A stretch of DNA of 37,775 nt from Rhodospirillales bacterium (lineage in GTDB: Bacteria; Pseudomonadota; Alphaproteobacteria; Reyranellales; Reyranellaceae). The stretch is from NCBI GenBank assembly GCA_947469635.1, contig CANIRG010000007.1:1-37775 (forward strand), given 5' to 3'. Shown in pieces: positions 18,134 to 25,717 of the stretch (position 1 is its first letter; each line of letters starts with the position of its first letter). A program made the position numbers and the translations under genes. Under the pieces are notes generated by a model, which ran no database searches, had not been told where the DNA came from, and saw only the letters and a program-made list of their open reading frames with translations.

Positions 18134-21003
18134 GAACTTCTCCCTGAATCGAAACGGCCGATCAGATAGGGCGCAACGGAAAGGCTGGGCGAACGGCCCG
18201 CGACCATCTCGGCCGTCAGCCGCCCCAGCACCGGCGCCAGCGTGTAGCCGTTGGAACTGACGCAGTTGTAGAAGCCCGGCAGGCCGGGCACCTCGCCCAG
18301 GATCGGCGCGCGGTCGATGTTGACGTTCATGCCGGCCCAGATGCGGATGGCATGGAGGTCGGCGATCGCCGGGATGGCCCGCGAGGCGATCCAGACGTTG
18401 CCTTCGACGCTGGAACGCAGCGCGCGCGACAGTCGCTGCTGCTCGTCGAGGCCCGCAGTCCAGCCGCCGCCGATCATGAAGGCGCCCGAGCTCATCTGCT
18501 TCAGCGTGAGATGCCGGCCGGCATAGGCCACCAGACGTGACAGCGTGGGCGCCGTCGGCTCGGTCACGACCATCTGCAACGGCGCAGCCCGTACCGGGAT
18601 CGAGACTCCCACCATGGCGGCGATCTCGGCGGCCCAGGGGCCAGCCGCATTGACGATGCGCCCGCAGCGAATCTCGCCGCGGCTGGTGGTGACGCGATAG
18701 CCAGCGCCGTGATCCTGGCCGTCGCGCTCGATGGCCAGCACGCTGCTGCCACGCCGGAAGCGCGCGCCCAGCGCCTTGGCGCGCGCCACGACGGCGTAGG
18801 TGCCCTTCAACGGATTGATCTTGCCCTCGCCCGGGCACCATTCGGCGGCGATGATATGCTCGCCGATGCAGGGTTCGAGCGCGCGCAGCTCGTTGGCGCC
18901 GATCAGCTCGGCCTCGATGCCGCGGCTCCTCTCCAGCGCGATCTTGCCTTTCAGGAATTCGATGTCGCGCTCGGTCTCGGCCAGCATCAGGCCGCCGCAG
19001 ACCTTCACCTCCAGCTCCTCGCCGGTATCGCGCTGGATTTCCTGCCACAGCGCGACGGAGGCCGGGCCCAGCGGCAGCGTATCGGCGGCGCGGTTGCCGG
19101 CGGGCATGGCACCGATTGCATAGTCGAAGGCGAGAAGCTGCACGTGCAGCGAGCCCGCATTGGCGCCCGAGGCCTGGAGATTGACCTCGTCACGCTCCAC
19201 CACCATCGCCTCGATGCCCTCGCGCGCCAGCCAGTAGGCGACACACGAGCCCGCGACGCCGCCGCCGATCACCAGCGTGTCGACCGTCTCCACCGGCAGC
19301 GGCTCGGTGTCGCGCGGCCGCGCCATGTCGGGCGGCACGAAATCCGTATGGCCGGTCCATTCCGGCCGCTCGACCCGGAGCGCATGGATCGGCACGGGCT
19401 TGGCCGGAGGACGCGGTGCGAACAGGCCGAACTCGTTCACGTCGTTCGTCGTCATGCGGGCGACGACCGACGCGCAGTAGCGGCCCTGGCAGCGCCCCAT
19501 GCCGACGCGACAGGCGCGCTTCAGCGAGGCCGGCGAATCGTGACCGGCGGCGATGTGGCCGCGCAACTCGCCCGCCGTCACCTCCTCGCAGCGGCAGACG
19601 ATGGCCGCATCGTCGAGCTTGGCGGGATCGAAGGGCGGTGCCTTGAACAGGCGCCACAGGGCGGATTGGAATCGCGCCGCCCGCTTCGAGGTCGCGCGCG
19701 CGTCGCGCGGATCCGGCGCCTTCAGGCCAAGGTCACGCGCGATCGCGGCCGCAGCCACTTCGCCTTGCGCGAGGGCCGAGTGGGCGCCACCGAAGCGCGC
19801 GCCGTCGCCGATGGCGAAGACCTCGGAAAGACTCGTGCGACCGTCATCGTTGGTCAGCGTTTCCATCGAACCGATGCCGCGCGCCACGAAGCGGTGCGAG
19901 CAGCCCAGCGACCGTGCCAGCTCCGACGAGGAGGAGAAGCCGTAGCCCAGCGCCACGATGTCCGCCTCGATGGAAAGGTCCCCCGCCTCGACGCAGCGCA
20001 CGCGGTCGTCACCGACCAGGCGCGTCACCTTGCGATTCCAGCGCAGCACCTTGCGCAGACGTGCCGCCATGCCCACGCCCTCGACCAGAAGGCCCGAAGC
20101 GGCGGCCAGCAGGTCGCGCCAATTGGCGAGGCCCGGCCGCTTCGCCACCTCCAGCACGGCCACGACATTGGCGCCGCCCTCGATCAGCTCCACGGCCGTT
20201 TGCAGGCAGAGAGGGCCGTTGCCGGCAATGACGATGCGCTGCCCCGGCGCCACGCGGTAGGACCGCGCCAGCGTCTGCAGGCCGCCCACGGTCATCACGC
20301 CGGGCAGGGTCCAACCGGGCACGGGCAACGATTGTTCATAAGCGCCGGTCGCCAGCACCAGCCGCCTGGGCCGGAACAGGACGGAGCGCCCCGAAACGAG
20401 CGCCGCGACCTCGGTCGGCGAGAAGGCCGCCCACACGGTGGTCTCGCTGAAAATCTTCACGCCGGCGAGCTGGGCCGATTCCCGCAGTACGGCGCCGTCG
20501 CGGAACTGGCGGTCGAGCCTGGCGACCTCGGCACTCTGCGAGGCCGCCAGGGGCTTGAAATACTGCCCGCCGGCGTGGAGGCGTTCGTCGGCCACGATCA
20601 CATCGGCGCCGGCAAGGGCAAGGGCGCGCGCCGCCGCCAGGCCGGCGGGACCGGCGCCGACGACCAGCACATCGCAGGCGATTTCTTCCGCAGGCGAGAC
20701 CGGCTCGAGCTCGCGCGGTGTCGCCACGGGTGCCGAGCGCACCTCCATGCCGGCCACGACCTTGGTCAGGCAGGCCCGCTGGTTGGGCCTTCCATCCACG
20801 GTCACCAGGCAGTCGAAGCACACACCCATGCCGCAAAATGGTCCGCGCGGCGCACCGGAGCGGGCTTGGCGCACGGCGACGATGTCGGAGGCCGCGAGCG
20901 CCGCGGCAATCGTCTCGCCAGGCAGCGCCTCGATCTCCTTGCCGTCGAAGCTGATAGGGACGGGCGCGCCCGTGGGCCGCATGTCGGGGTGTTTCAGGCG
21001 CAT
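18130..21003 (-). CDS. Three-module amine/imino-acid dehydrogenase fusion (HcnA-HcnB-HcnC-like)
   Basis: One 957-residue chain joining three proteins that are usually separate subunits. Residues 14-95 are a 2Fe-2S ferredoxin-like module with Cys57, Cys62, Cys65 and Cys78. Residues 110-425 are a pyridine-nucleotide-disulphide-type FAD module (VVGAGPAGLAAA at 114-125, second Rossmann motif IAGNGP at 259-264). Residues 468-512 are a BFD-like 2Fe-2S module with Cys470, Cys472, Cys505 and Cys510. Residues 573-957 are a DAO/glycine-oxidase-type FAD module (VIGGGVAG at 578-585). The separate subunits are known from hydrogen cyanide synthase, opine oxidases and D-hydroxyproline dehydrogenase. The substrate is therefore an amino or imino acid by family, not otherwise defined. 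The start is uncertain: Met8 (20982) is an alternative, and neither has a good ribosome-binding site. Confidence 0.88.
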   Translation of the reverse strand: MRLKHPDMRPTGAPVPISFDGKEIEALPGETIAAALAASDIVAVRQARSGAPRGPFCGMGVCFDCLVTVDGRPNQRACLTKVVAGMEVRSAPVATPRELEPVSPAEEIACDVLVVGAGPAGLAAARALALAGADVIVADERLHAGGQYFKPLAASQSAEVARLDRQFRDGAVLRESAQLAGVKIFSETTVWAAFSPTEVAALVSGRSVLFRPRRLVLATGAYEQSLPVPGWTLPGVMTVGGLQTLARSYRVAPGQRIVIAGNGPLCLQTAVELIEGGANVVAVLEVAKRPGLANWRDLLAAASGLLVEGVGMAARLRKVLRWNRKVTRLVGDDRVRCVEAGDLSIEADIVALGYGFSSSSELARSLGCSHRFVARGIGSMETLTNDDGRTSLSEVFAIGDGARFGGAHSALAQGEVAAAAIARDLGLKAPDPRDARATSKRAARFQSALWRLFKAPPFDPAKLDDAAIVCRCEEVTAGELRGHIAAGHDSPASLKRACRVGMGRCQGRYCASVVARMTTNDVNEFGLFAPRPPAKPVPIHALRVERPEWTGHTDFVPPDMARPRDTEPLPVETVDTLVIGGGVAGSCVAYWLAREGIEAMVVERDEVNLQASGANAGSLHVQLLAFDYAIGAMPAGNRAADTLPLGPASVALWQEIQRDTGEELEVKVCGGLMLAETERDIEFLKGKIALERSRGIEAELIGANELRALEPCIGEHIIAAEWCPGEGKINPLKGTYAVVARAKALGARFRRGSSVLAIERDGQDHGAGYRVTTSRGEIRCGRIVNAAGPWAAEIAAMVGVSIPVRAAPLQMVVTEPTAPTLSRLVAYAGRHLTLKQMSSGAFMIGGGWTAGLDEQQRLSRALRSSVEGNVWIASRAIPAIADLHAIRIWAGMNVNIDRAPILGEVPGLPGFYNCVSSNGYTLAPVLGRLTAEMVAGRSPSLSVAPYLIGRFDSGRSS

Positions 21004-21036
21004 GGGTTCGGTCTACAATGTCCGTGGAGGCCCAGT

Positions 21037-21951
21037 ATGAAGAAGTTTCGCGGCACCTACACCGTCCTGATCACGCCCTTCACCGCCGACGGCAAGCACG
21101 TCGACGTGCCGGCGCTGAAGCGCCTGGTCGATTTCCAGATCGAGGAAGGCATCCACGGCCTGATCCCGCTGGGCAGCACCGGCGAGTTCCTGAGCGTGAC
21201 GCCCGACGAACGGCGCCAGATCGTCGAAACAGTCGTGAAGCAGGCCGCCGGCCGCGTGCCCGTCCTGATCGGCACGGGCGCGGAATGGACCGACGAGGTG
21301 GTGCGCACCAGCCGCGAGGCCGAATCGATGGGCGCCGACGGGGTGATGATCATCCCGCCCTTCTACAGCGTGCCGACCGACGACGAGCTTTTCGTGCACT
21401 ACAAGAAGGCCGCCGAGGCGATCTCGATCCCGGTCATGGTGTACAACAACCCGGCCACGGCCAATGTCGACATGCAGCCGGAGCTGATCGCGCGCATCGC
21501 CGAGATTCCCAACTGCCTCTATGTGAAGGAGTCGACGCTCGATCCCACCCGCGTGCGCGACATCATCCGGTTGGCCGGCGACAAGATCACGGTGTTCGCA
21601 GGCGTGCTGGGCTACGAATCCTTCTGGCTGGGCGCCGAGGGCTGGGTCGCGGTCTGCTCCAACGTCATCCCGCGCTGGTCGGCCGAGATGTTCGAGCTCG
21701 TGGCCGACAAGCGCGACATGGATGCGGGCCTCGCTCTCTACATGAAGATGACTCCGCTGCTCTTTTGGGTCGGCGGCCCGCGCTACGTCTCGGGCACCAA
21801 GGCCGCCTTCGAGATGATGGGCATGCCCATGGGCCCGCCCCGCGCGCCACGCCTGCCGCTGCCGGAAGCCCAGCGCCCCGCCCTGCGCGAGGTGCTGCGC
21901 CAGATGGGCGTGCTGGCCGAGGAGAAGCGCCGGGCGGCCGGCTCCCGTTAA
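21037..21951 (+). CDS. DHDPS/N-acetylneuraminate lyase family protein
   Basis: A 304-residue class I aldolase-type TIM barrel. It shows GSTGEF (46-51), the general-acid/base Tyr136 (VMVYNNPA) and the Schiff-base Lys164 (LYVKEST). The family includes dihydrodipicolinate synthase, sialic acid lyase, keto-deoxy-sugar aldolases and the hydroxyproline-pathway pyrroline-hydroxycarboxylate deaminase; the sequence alone does not decide. A GGAGG lies seven bases before the ATG at 21037. The gene is divergent from the fused dehydrogenase with only 33 bp between, which suggests shared control. A catabolic role with that dehydrogenase is more likely than lysine synthesis, by context. Confidence 0.85.
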   Translation: MKKFRGTYTVLITPFTADGKHVDVPALKRLVDFQIEEGIHGLIPLGSTGEFLSVTPDERRQIVETVVKQAAGRVPVLIGTGAEWTDEVVRTSREAESMGADGVMIIPPFYSVPTDDELFVHYKKAAEAISIPVMVYNNPATANVDMQPELIARIAEIPNCLYVKESTLDPTRVRDIIRLAGDKITVFAGVLGYESFWLGAEGWVAVCSNVIPRWSAEMFELVADKRDMDAGLALYMKMTPLLFWVGGPRYVSGTKAAFEMMGMPMGPPRAPRLPLPEAQRPALREVLRQMGVLAEEKRRAAGSR

Positions 21952-22063
21952 ATAAATGAAGAAAAACCGGGCGCCGCCATCGCACGGATCCATTCACCTA
22001 CTATAAGCGTCCGAGATCAGGCGACCTATTCTGGTCGTTACTGTGGCGACTGTTTCAGCGGTC
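21952..22063. other. Convergent intergenic gap with no clear feature
   Basis: This is 112 bp between the lyase gene and the oppositely oriented permease gene. A terminator is expected here but no convincing stem plus T-run was found; the best candidate is a short GGGCGCCGCC stretch at about 21969 next to an A-run, which on the minus strand reads GC-rich then T-rich. Confidence 0.3.
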
Positions 22064-22771
22064 TCACCGATCGTCGCGCGCGAGCTGCTTGTCAGCAGTC
22101 GGGCCATAGGCCTTGCCGTAATAGGCCTCGATGCGGCGCTGCACGAAATCCCAGCAGGTGGTCATGGCCAGGTAGAGGATGGCCACCACGATGAAGACTT
22201 CCAGCACCTGGAACTTCTGCTGCATCAGGATCTGGCCGCGCCGCAGCACCTCCTCCATGGAGATGACCGAGGCGATCGAGGTGGTCTTGAGCAATCCGTT
22301 CACCGAATTGCCGAGCGGCGGGATGATGACGCGCAGCGCCTGCGGCAGGATCACCATCCGGAAGATCGCGAAAGGCCTGAGCCCGAGCGCCCGCGCCGCT
22401 TCGGTCTGGCCCTTGGCGACGGACAGGATGCCGCCGCGCAGGATCTCCGAGAGATAGGCCGCCTCGTTCAGCGCCAGCCCGATCACCGCCGATTCGATCA
22501 CCGAGAAGCGCACCAGCCCGAGCTGCGGCAGGCCGGTGTAGATGATGATGAGCTGCACCAGCAGCGGCGTGCCGCGGAAGATCCAGACATAGGTCTCGGC
22601 GATGCGCGACAGCCACTTGCGCTTGTTGAGGCGCATGACCGCGAGGCCAAGACCGATGATCGCGCCGAGGAAAAGCGTGCTGATCGTCAGCCCGATCGTC
22701 CACAGCGCGCCTTCGAGAAGGTAGAGGTTGGTGAAGTAACCCCAGAAGCCTTCCCAGTTCCAGACCGACAT
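22064..22771 (-). CDS. Polar amino acid ABC transporter permease (HisM/GlnP-like)
   Basis: A 235-residue inner-membrane protein with about five hydrophobic segments. A GALWTIGLTISTLFLGAIIG opening near residue 21 and the EAA loop TEAARALGLRPFAIFRMVIL near 122 match the His/Glu/Gln permease family, as does the RGTPLLVQL motif near 66. It lies downstream of the binding-protein gene, separated by a palindromic repeat. No second permease and no ATPase are encoded next to it, so it either works as a homodimer with an ATPase from elsewhere or the system is split. Confidence 0.88.
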   Translation of the reverse strand: MSVWNWEGFWGYFTNLYLLEGALWTIGLTISTLFLGAIIGLGLAVMRLNKRKWLSRIAETYVWIFRGTPLLVQLIIIYTGLPQLGLVRFSVIESAVIGLALNEAAYLSEILRGGILSVAKGQTEAARALGLRPFAIFRMVILPQALRVIIPPLGNSVNGLLKTTSIASVISMEEVLRRGQILMQQKFQVLEVFIVVAILYLAMTTCWDFVQRRIEAYYGKAYGPTADKQLARDDR

Positions 22772-22786
22772 GCGAGGCCCTCAGCG

Positions 22787-22863
22787 CCGGGGGCGCGCGA
22801 CTCCAGTCGCGCGGTCATTCTAGCACCCGCAAAGACGCGCCACTGGAGTGGCGCGCCCCCAGC
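22787..22863. repeat. Paired-hairpin palindromic element, copy 2
   Basis: A 77-bp unit between the permease and binding-protein genes. Outer arms GGGGGCGCGC (22789-22798) and GCGCGCCCCC (22851-22860) pair perfectly. The inner hairpins are CGCGCGACTCCAGTCGCGCG (22794-22813) and GCGCCACTGGAGTGGCGC (22837-22854). The sequence is close to copy 1 at 5821-5893 in both arms and diverged in the middle. Here it lies inside a co-directional gene pair rather than at a convergent junction. Confidence 0.78.
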
Positions 22864-22869
22864 TAGGAG

Positions 22870-23703
22870 CTAGGCCGGGCCCGGGCCGCTGATCGCGAAG
22901 GTCGGGCCTTCCATCTTCAGCACGCCGTACTTGTCTAGAAGCTTGTCGTAGAAGCCGTCCTTCCTGGTGCTGTTCAGCGCATCGACCACGGCCAGTGCCA
23001 GCGTCTTGTTGGCGAAGGCGAAGCAGGCGGTCTGCGGGAACACGCCGCTGATGGCACGGGTGAAGTCGCCGCGGCTCTGATGGTACATCGCCGTGGCGTC
23101 GATCGAGGTGGCGGCGTCGGCCTGGCCGGCGCGCAAGGCCTGGAAGGACTCGGCGAAATTGTTGAAGGTGAGCACGGTGGCGGGCTTCAGGCCCTTGTCG
23201 AGGATGATCTTGGCCACCTCGCGGGTGCGCCGCTCCTCGATGCCGCCCAGCTCGACCGAGATCTTCCTGCCGGCGAGATCGTCGATCGACTTGATGCCCA
23301 GCGGATTGCCCTTGGCGGCGAGGAAGCTGATGGCCGCCTGCTCGTAGGGCACCATGTACATCAGCTTCGACCGCTCCTCGGTGAAGAAGATGCCGGTGTT
23401 GATCATGTCCCAGCGCTTGGCCGCGAGGCCCGGCACCATGGTGGCGAACTCGGTGCGGATATATTCCGGCGTCAGGCCCATGCGCTTGCACAGCTCGTTG
23501 GCGAGCTCGACGCGCATACCTTGCAGCTGGCCCTTGTCGTCGACGAACTGCAGCGGCGGCAGGGTGGGATTGATCGACATCACCAGCGTGCCGGGCTTGA
23601 TGATGGTGGGCGGCGCCAGCTTGGCCTGCGCGCGCAGCGCCGTCGGTGCGACGGCCAGGGCAGCGCCGGCTGCGAGAAGAGTGCGGCGATTGAACTTGCT
23701 CAT
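22870..23703 (-). CDS. Polar amino acid ABC transporter substrate-binding protein (family 3)
   Basis: Periplasmic binding component for the permease at 22064. The 277-residue protein has a leader with NRRTLLAAGAALAVAP and cleavage near LRAQA at about 26, of twin-arginine-like form. The family 3 solute-binding fold follows: PPLQFVDDKGQLQGMRVELA near 50, and the second-lobe GIKSIDDLAGRKISVELGG near 140. The family carries amino acids and opine-like compounds. The start has AAGGGGA nine bases upstream. It lies 59 bp after the M20 gene and may be read from the same transcript. The ligand is not predicted. Confidence 0.87.
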   Translation of the reverse strand: MSKFNRRTLLAAGAALAVAPTALRAQAKLAPPTIIKPGTLVMSINPTLPPLQFVDDKGQLQGMRVELANELCKRMGLTPEYIRTEFATMVPGLAAKRWDMINTGIFFTEERSKLMYMVPYEQAAISFLAAKGNPLGIKSIDDLAGRKISVELGGIEERRTREVAKIILDKGLKPATVLTFNNFAESFQALRAGQADAATSIDATAMYHQSRGDFTRAISGVFPQTACFAFANKTLALAVVDALNSTRKDGFYDKLLDKYGVLKMEGPTFAISGPGPA

Positions 23704-23762
23704 GATGGTCCCCTTATGTCCCCCAAGACGAATGCAATTTTGAAGCCGAACCGGGGCCGGCG

Positions 23763-24986
23763 CTAGGCAATACCGCACCAGCCGTCGATGATAGCGGCGG
23801 CAACTCTCACCGCCCGCCGATAGTCCTCGACGTCGACCCATTCGTCGGTGAGGCCGTTCTGCGTGAGGTCCCCACCCAGCGGCCCCAGCCCGACGGTCGG
23901 GATGCCGGCCTGAACGATGGGATTGCGGATGTCGCTCGCGGTATGGAGCGGATTGACGTGAGGCTGCTGGCCGGTCACCCGCACGACAGCTTCAGCGACG
24001 ATGCGATAGAGCGGCGAGTCGAGCGGCACCTCGGCACCGGAAACGCCCGCCACCCAGTCGATCCTCGCGTTTCCGACAGCCTGCCCGACCGCCTGTTCAA
24101 CGGCCGCCTGCACCGCCTTCATGTCCTCGGACGGCAGAAGCGAGAACGATCCCTCGATCGTGCCCTCGGACGCGATCCTGGTGTGAACACCGGGAGCGCC
24201 GACGCTCATGTGCGAGATCAGCAGGTTGGAGGCATGATCGAGCAGCGGATGGCGGAGCGTCGAAGCACGATGTTCCTCGAAGGCGCGCAGCCGGTGATGG
24301 ATCGCCGCGATCGTGTCGGCGGGATTCTCCGCCTGGCGGGTGAAGGCGAGATGGCTGATCTCGTTCGTGTCGGGTGGCCGGCCCTGCACGGTGATGCGGA
24401 AGTCGAGCTGGCCCAGGCAGAAGGCCTTGATCTCGCGCATACCGACGCCCGATTCGGCGGGATGGAGATAGACGGCGGCGTCGGCCTTTAGTCCACCATG
24501 CAGCAGCGCCGAGACGCCGCGTGCGTGGCGCTTGCTGGGCGTGCTGGCCAGGATCACGTCGCCCGCCGGCGCGCCGCCGCTCGCCAGCGCCTGGCGCAGG
24601 CCCTCGATCATGATGGCCACACCCGAGAGATCGTCGGCCACGCCCCAGCCGTAGATGCGGCCCTCGTGGATCGCACCGGCCATCGGATTGTGCCGCCATC
24701 GCATCTTGCCGAGCTGAGGCTCGCCGTCGGGATGGGCGAAGAAGATCACGCTGCGACCTTTGCCGCGTCCCTTGAAGGTCGCCACCACGCTCTCGCGTTC
24801 GCCTGCATCGATCGCTCGGGCGCTGGCGAACTCGCCCACCATCGGCACGTCGCCGGGCCGGTAGCGCACGGTTTCGACAGTGCAGCCGAGCGCCTGCGCC
24901 GCCTCGGCGAAGAGCCGCTGCACCGCCCCCTCACCCCCGCTCTGGGACTGGATGAGCGCCTGAAGAAACGCGATCGAATCCGTCAT
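23763..24986 (-). CDS. M20-family metallopeptidase-like protein with altered catalytic segment
   Basis: A 407-residue protein of the M20 dipeptidase / acetylornithine deacetylase fold. Metal ligands are visible: His85-x-Asp87 (AHPDGEP), bridging Asp118/119 (VADDLSG), Glu178 (HPAES) and the late His in LHTASDIRN. The place where the catalytic Glu pair usually sits (TPDEEx(G)) reads STPSKRHARGV (148-158), with Lys-Arg instead. A central dimerisation domain is present (HVNPLHT lies after it). The ATG overlaps the aspartate-dehydrogenase-like stop (ATGA). It may be a peptidase or deacylase of an unusual subgroup or a non-hydrolytic relative. The substrate is unknown. Confidence 0.8.
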   Translation of the reverse strand: MTDSIAFLQALIQSQSGGEGAVQRLFAEAAQALGCTVETVRYRPGDVPMVGEFASARAIDAGERESVVATFKGRGKGRSVIFFAHPDGEPQLGKMRWRHNPMAGAIHEGRIYGWGVADDLSGVAIMIEGLRQALASGGAPAGDVILASTPSKRHARGVSALLHGGLKADAAVYLHPAESGVGMREIKAFCLGQLDFRITVQGRPPDTNEISHLAFTRQAENPADTIAAIHHRLRAFEEHRASTLRHPLLDHASNLLISHMSVGAPGVHTRIASEGTIEGSFSLLPSEDMKAVQAAVEQAVGQAVGNARIDWVAGVSGAEVPLDSPLYRIVAEAVVRVTGQQPHVNPLHTASDIRNPIVQAGIPTVGLGPLGGDLTQNGLTDEWVDVEDYRRAVRVAAAIIDGWCGIA

Positions 24987-25717
24987 ATCGCCACCCGCGC
25001 GGTTCGCCGCCGCAAAAGACGCATCAGGCTGAAGGTCGTGTAGTCGACTGGATCGCCGTCCGGCGCCACGTCGCGCCCACCCAGCCGCAGCAGGGCATTG
25101 CCGGGTGCGGCATGTATGTCGAGCTCGTGCGCCGTCTCGGAGATCGCGGGATCGGCCACCAGCTCGGCTTCGGTGCCATCGAGACCGAGGCCCGCCAAGG
25201 CCACGCCGACCGAGGTGTTGAGGTTGTTGGGCAGATGGCACGCCACCTCACGCACGCTGCCTCGAAAGAACACCGTGCGCTGCGAGATAGAATCGAGATC
25301 GGCGAGGCTTGCCGCCGGCGTCAGCCTCCACATCGCTGGCGACTTCAGCTGCCGATAGACGACGCGCCCCAGCCCTTCCTCGCGTGCCGTCGCCAGAAGG
25401 TCGAGCGTGCCGATGGCACCCGGCGCGATCTCGATTCGCCCTGGACCAGCTTCGGCCGCCGCCATCAATCGCTGCTCGACAGCAGGGTCGGCGAGCGCCG
25501 TCAGCGACAATGGAATGAGATCGATGCCCGCTGCCAGCAGCGCCGGGCCATATTCCGCCAGGGCCTGCGCCGAGGCACATTCGACGACGACCATTGGCTT
25601 GCGGGCGATGAATTCGGCGAGAGTCGTCGACCGCGTCATCACCGCGACCACGCCGGGAAGGCGCATCATCAACCGCTTGCCGATACGCCCGTTGCCGATC
25701 ACGCCATAGGAAATCAC
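24983..25717 (-). CDS. Aspartate dehydrogenase-like protein (NadX family)
   Basis: A 244-residue NAD(P)-binding oxidoreductase. Residues 5-13 hold a Rossmann GVIGNGRIG. The middle contains TPAASLADLDSISQRTVFF and HLPNNLNTSVGVALAGLG, and ETAHELDI places the proposed catalytic His at 197, as in L-aspartate dehydrogenases. Known members interconvert L-aspartate and iminoaspartate/oxaloacetate; NadX can feed NAD synthesis, but no nadA or nadC is nearby. The GTG start overlaps the amidohydrolase stop (GTGA). Placed among hydrolases, it more likely handles an amino acid released by them. The exact substrate is uncertain. Confidence 0.8.
   Translation of the reverse strand: MISYGVIGNGRIGKRLMMRLPGVVAVMTRSTTLAEFIARKPMVVVECASAQALAEYGPALLAAGIDLIPLSLTALADPAVEQRLMAAAEAGPGRIEIAPGAIGTLDLLATAREEGLGRVVYRQLKSPAMWRLTPAASLADLDSISQRTVFFRGSVREVACHLPNNLNTSVGVALAGLGLDGTEAELVADPAISETAHELDIHAAPGNALLRLGGRDVAPDGDPVDYTTFSLMRLLRRRTARVAI

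Noticed and set aside
18709-21036. Very long plus-strand open frame running into the lyase gene
   Set aside because: It lies antisense to the fused dehydrogenase, which has all cofactor motifs; only the part from 21037 matches a protein family.
21952-22063. Intrinsic terminator in the convergent gap
   Set aside because: Only a short GC palindrome beside an A-run was found; the stem is too short to claim a terminator with confidence.
24983-25717. Aspartate-dehydrogenase-like gene taken as part of NAD biosynthesis
   Set aside because: No nadA, nadB or nadC is nearby and the flanking genes are hydrolases, so a biosynthetic assignment is not supported.
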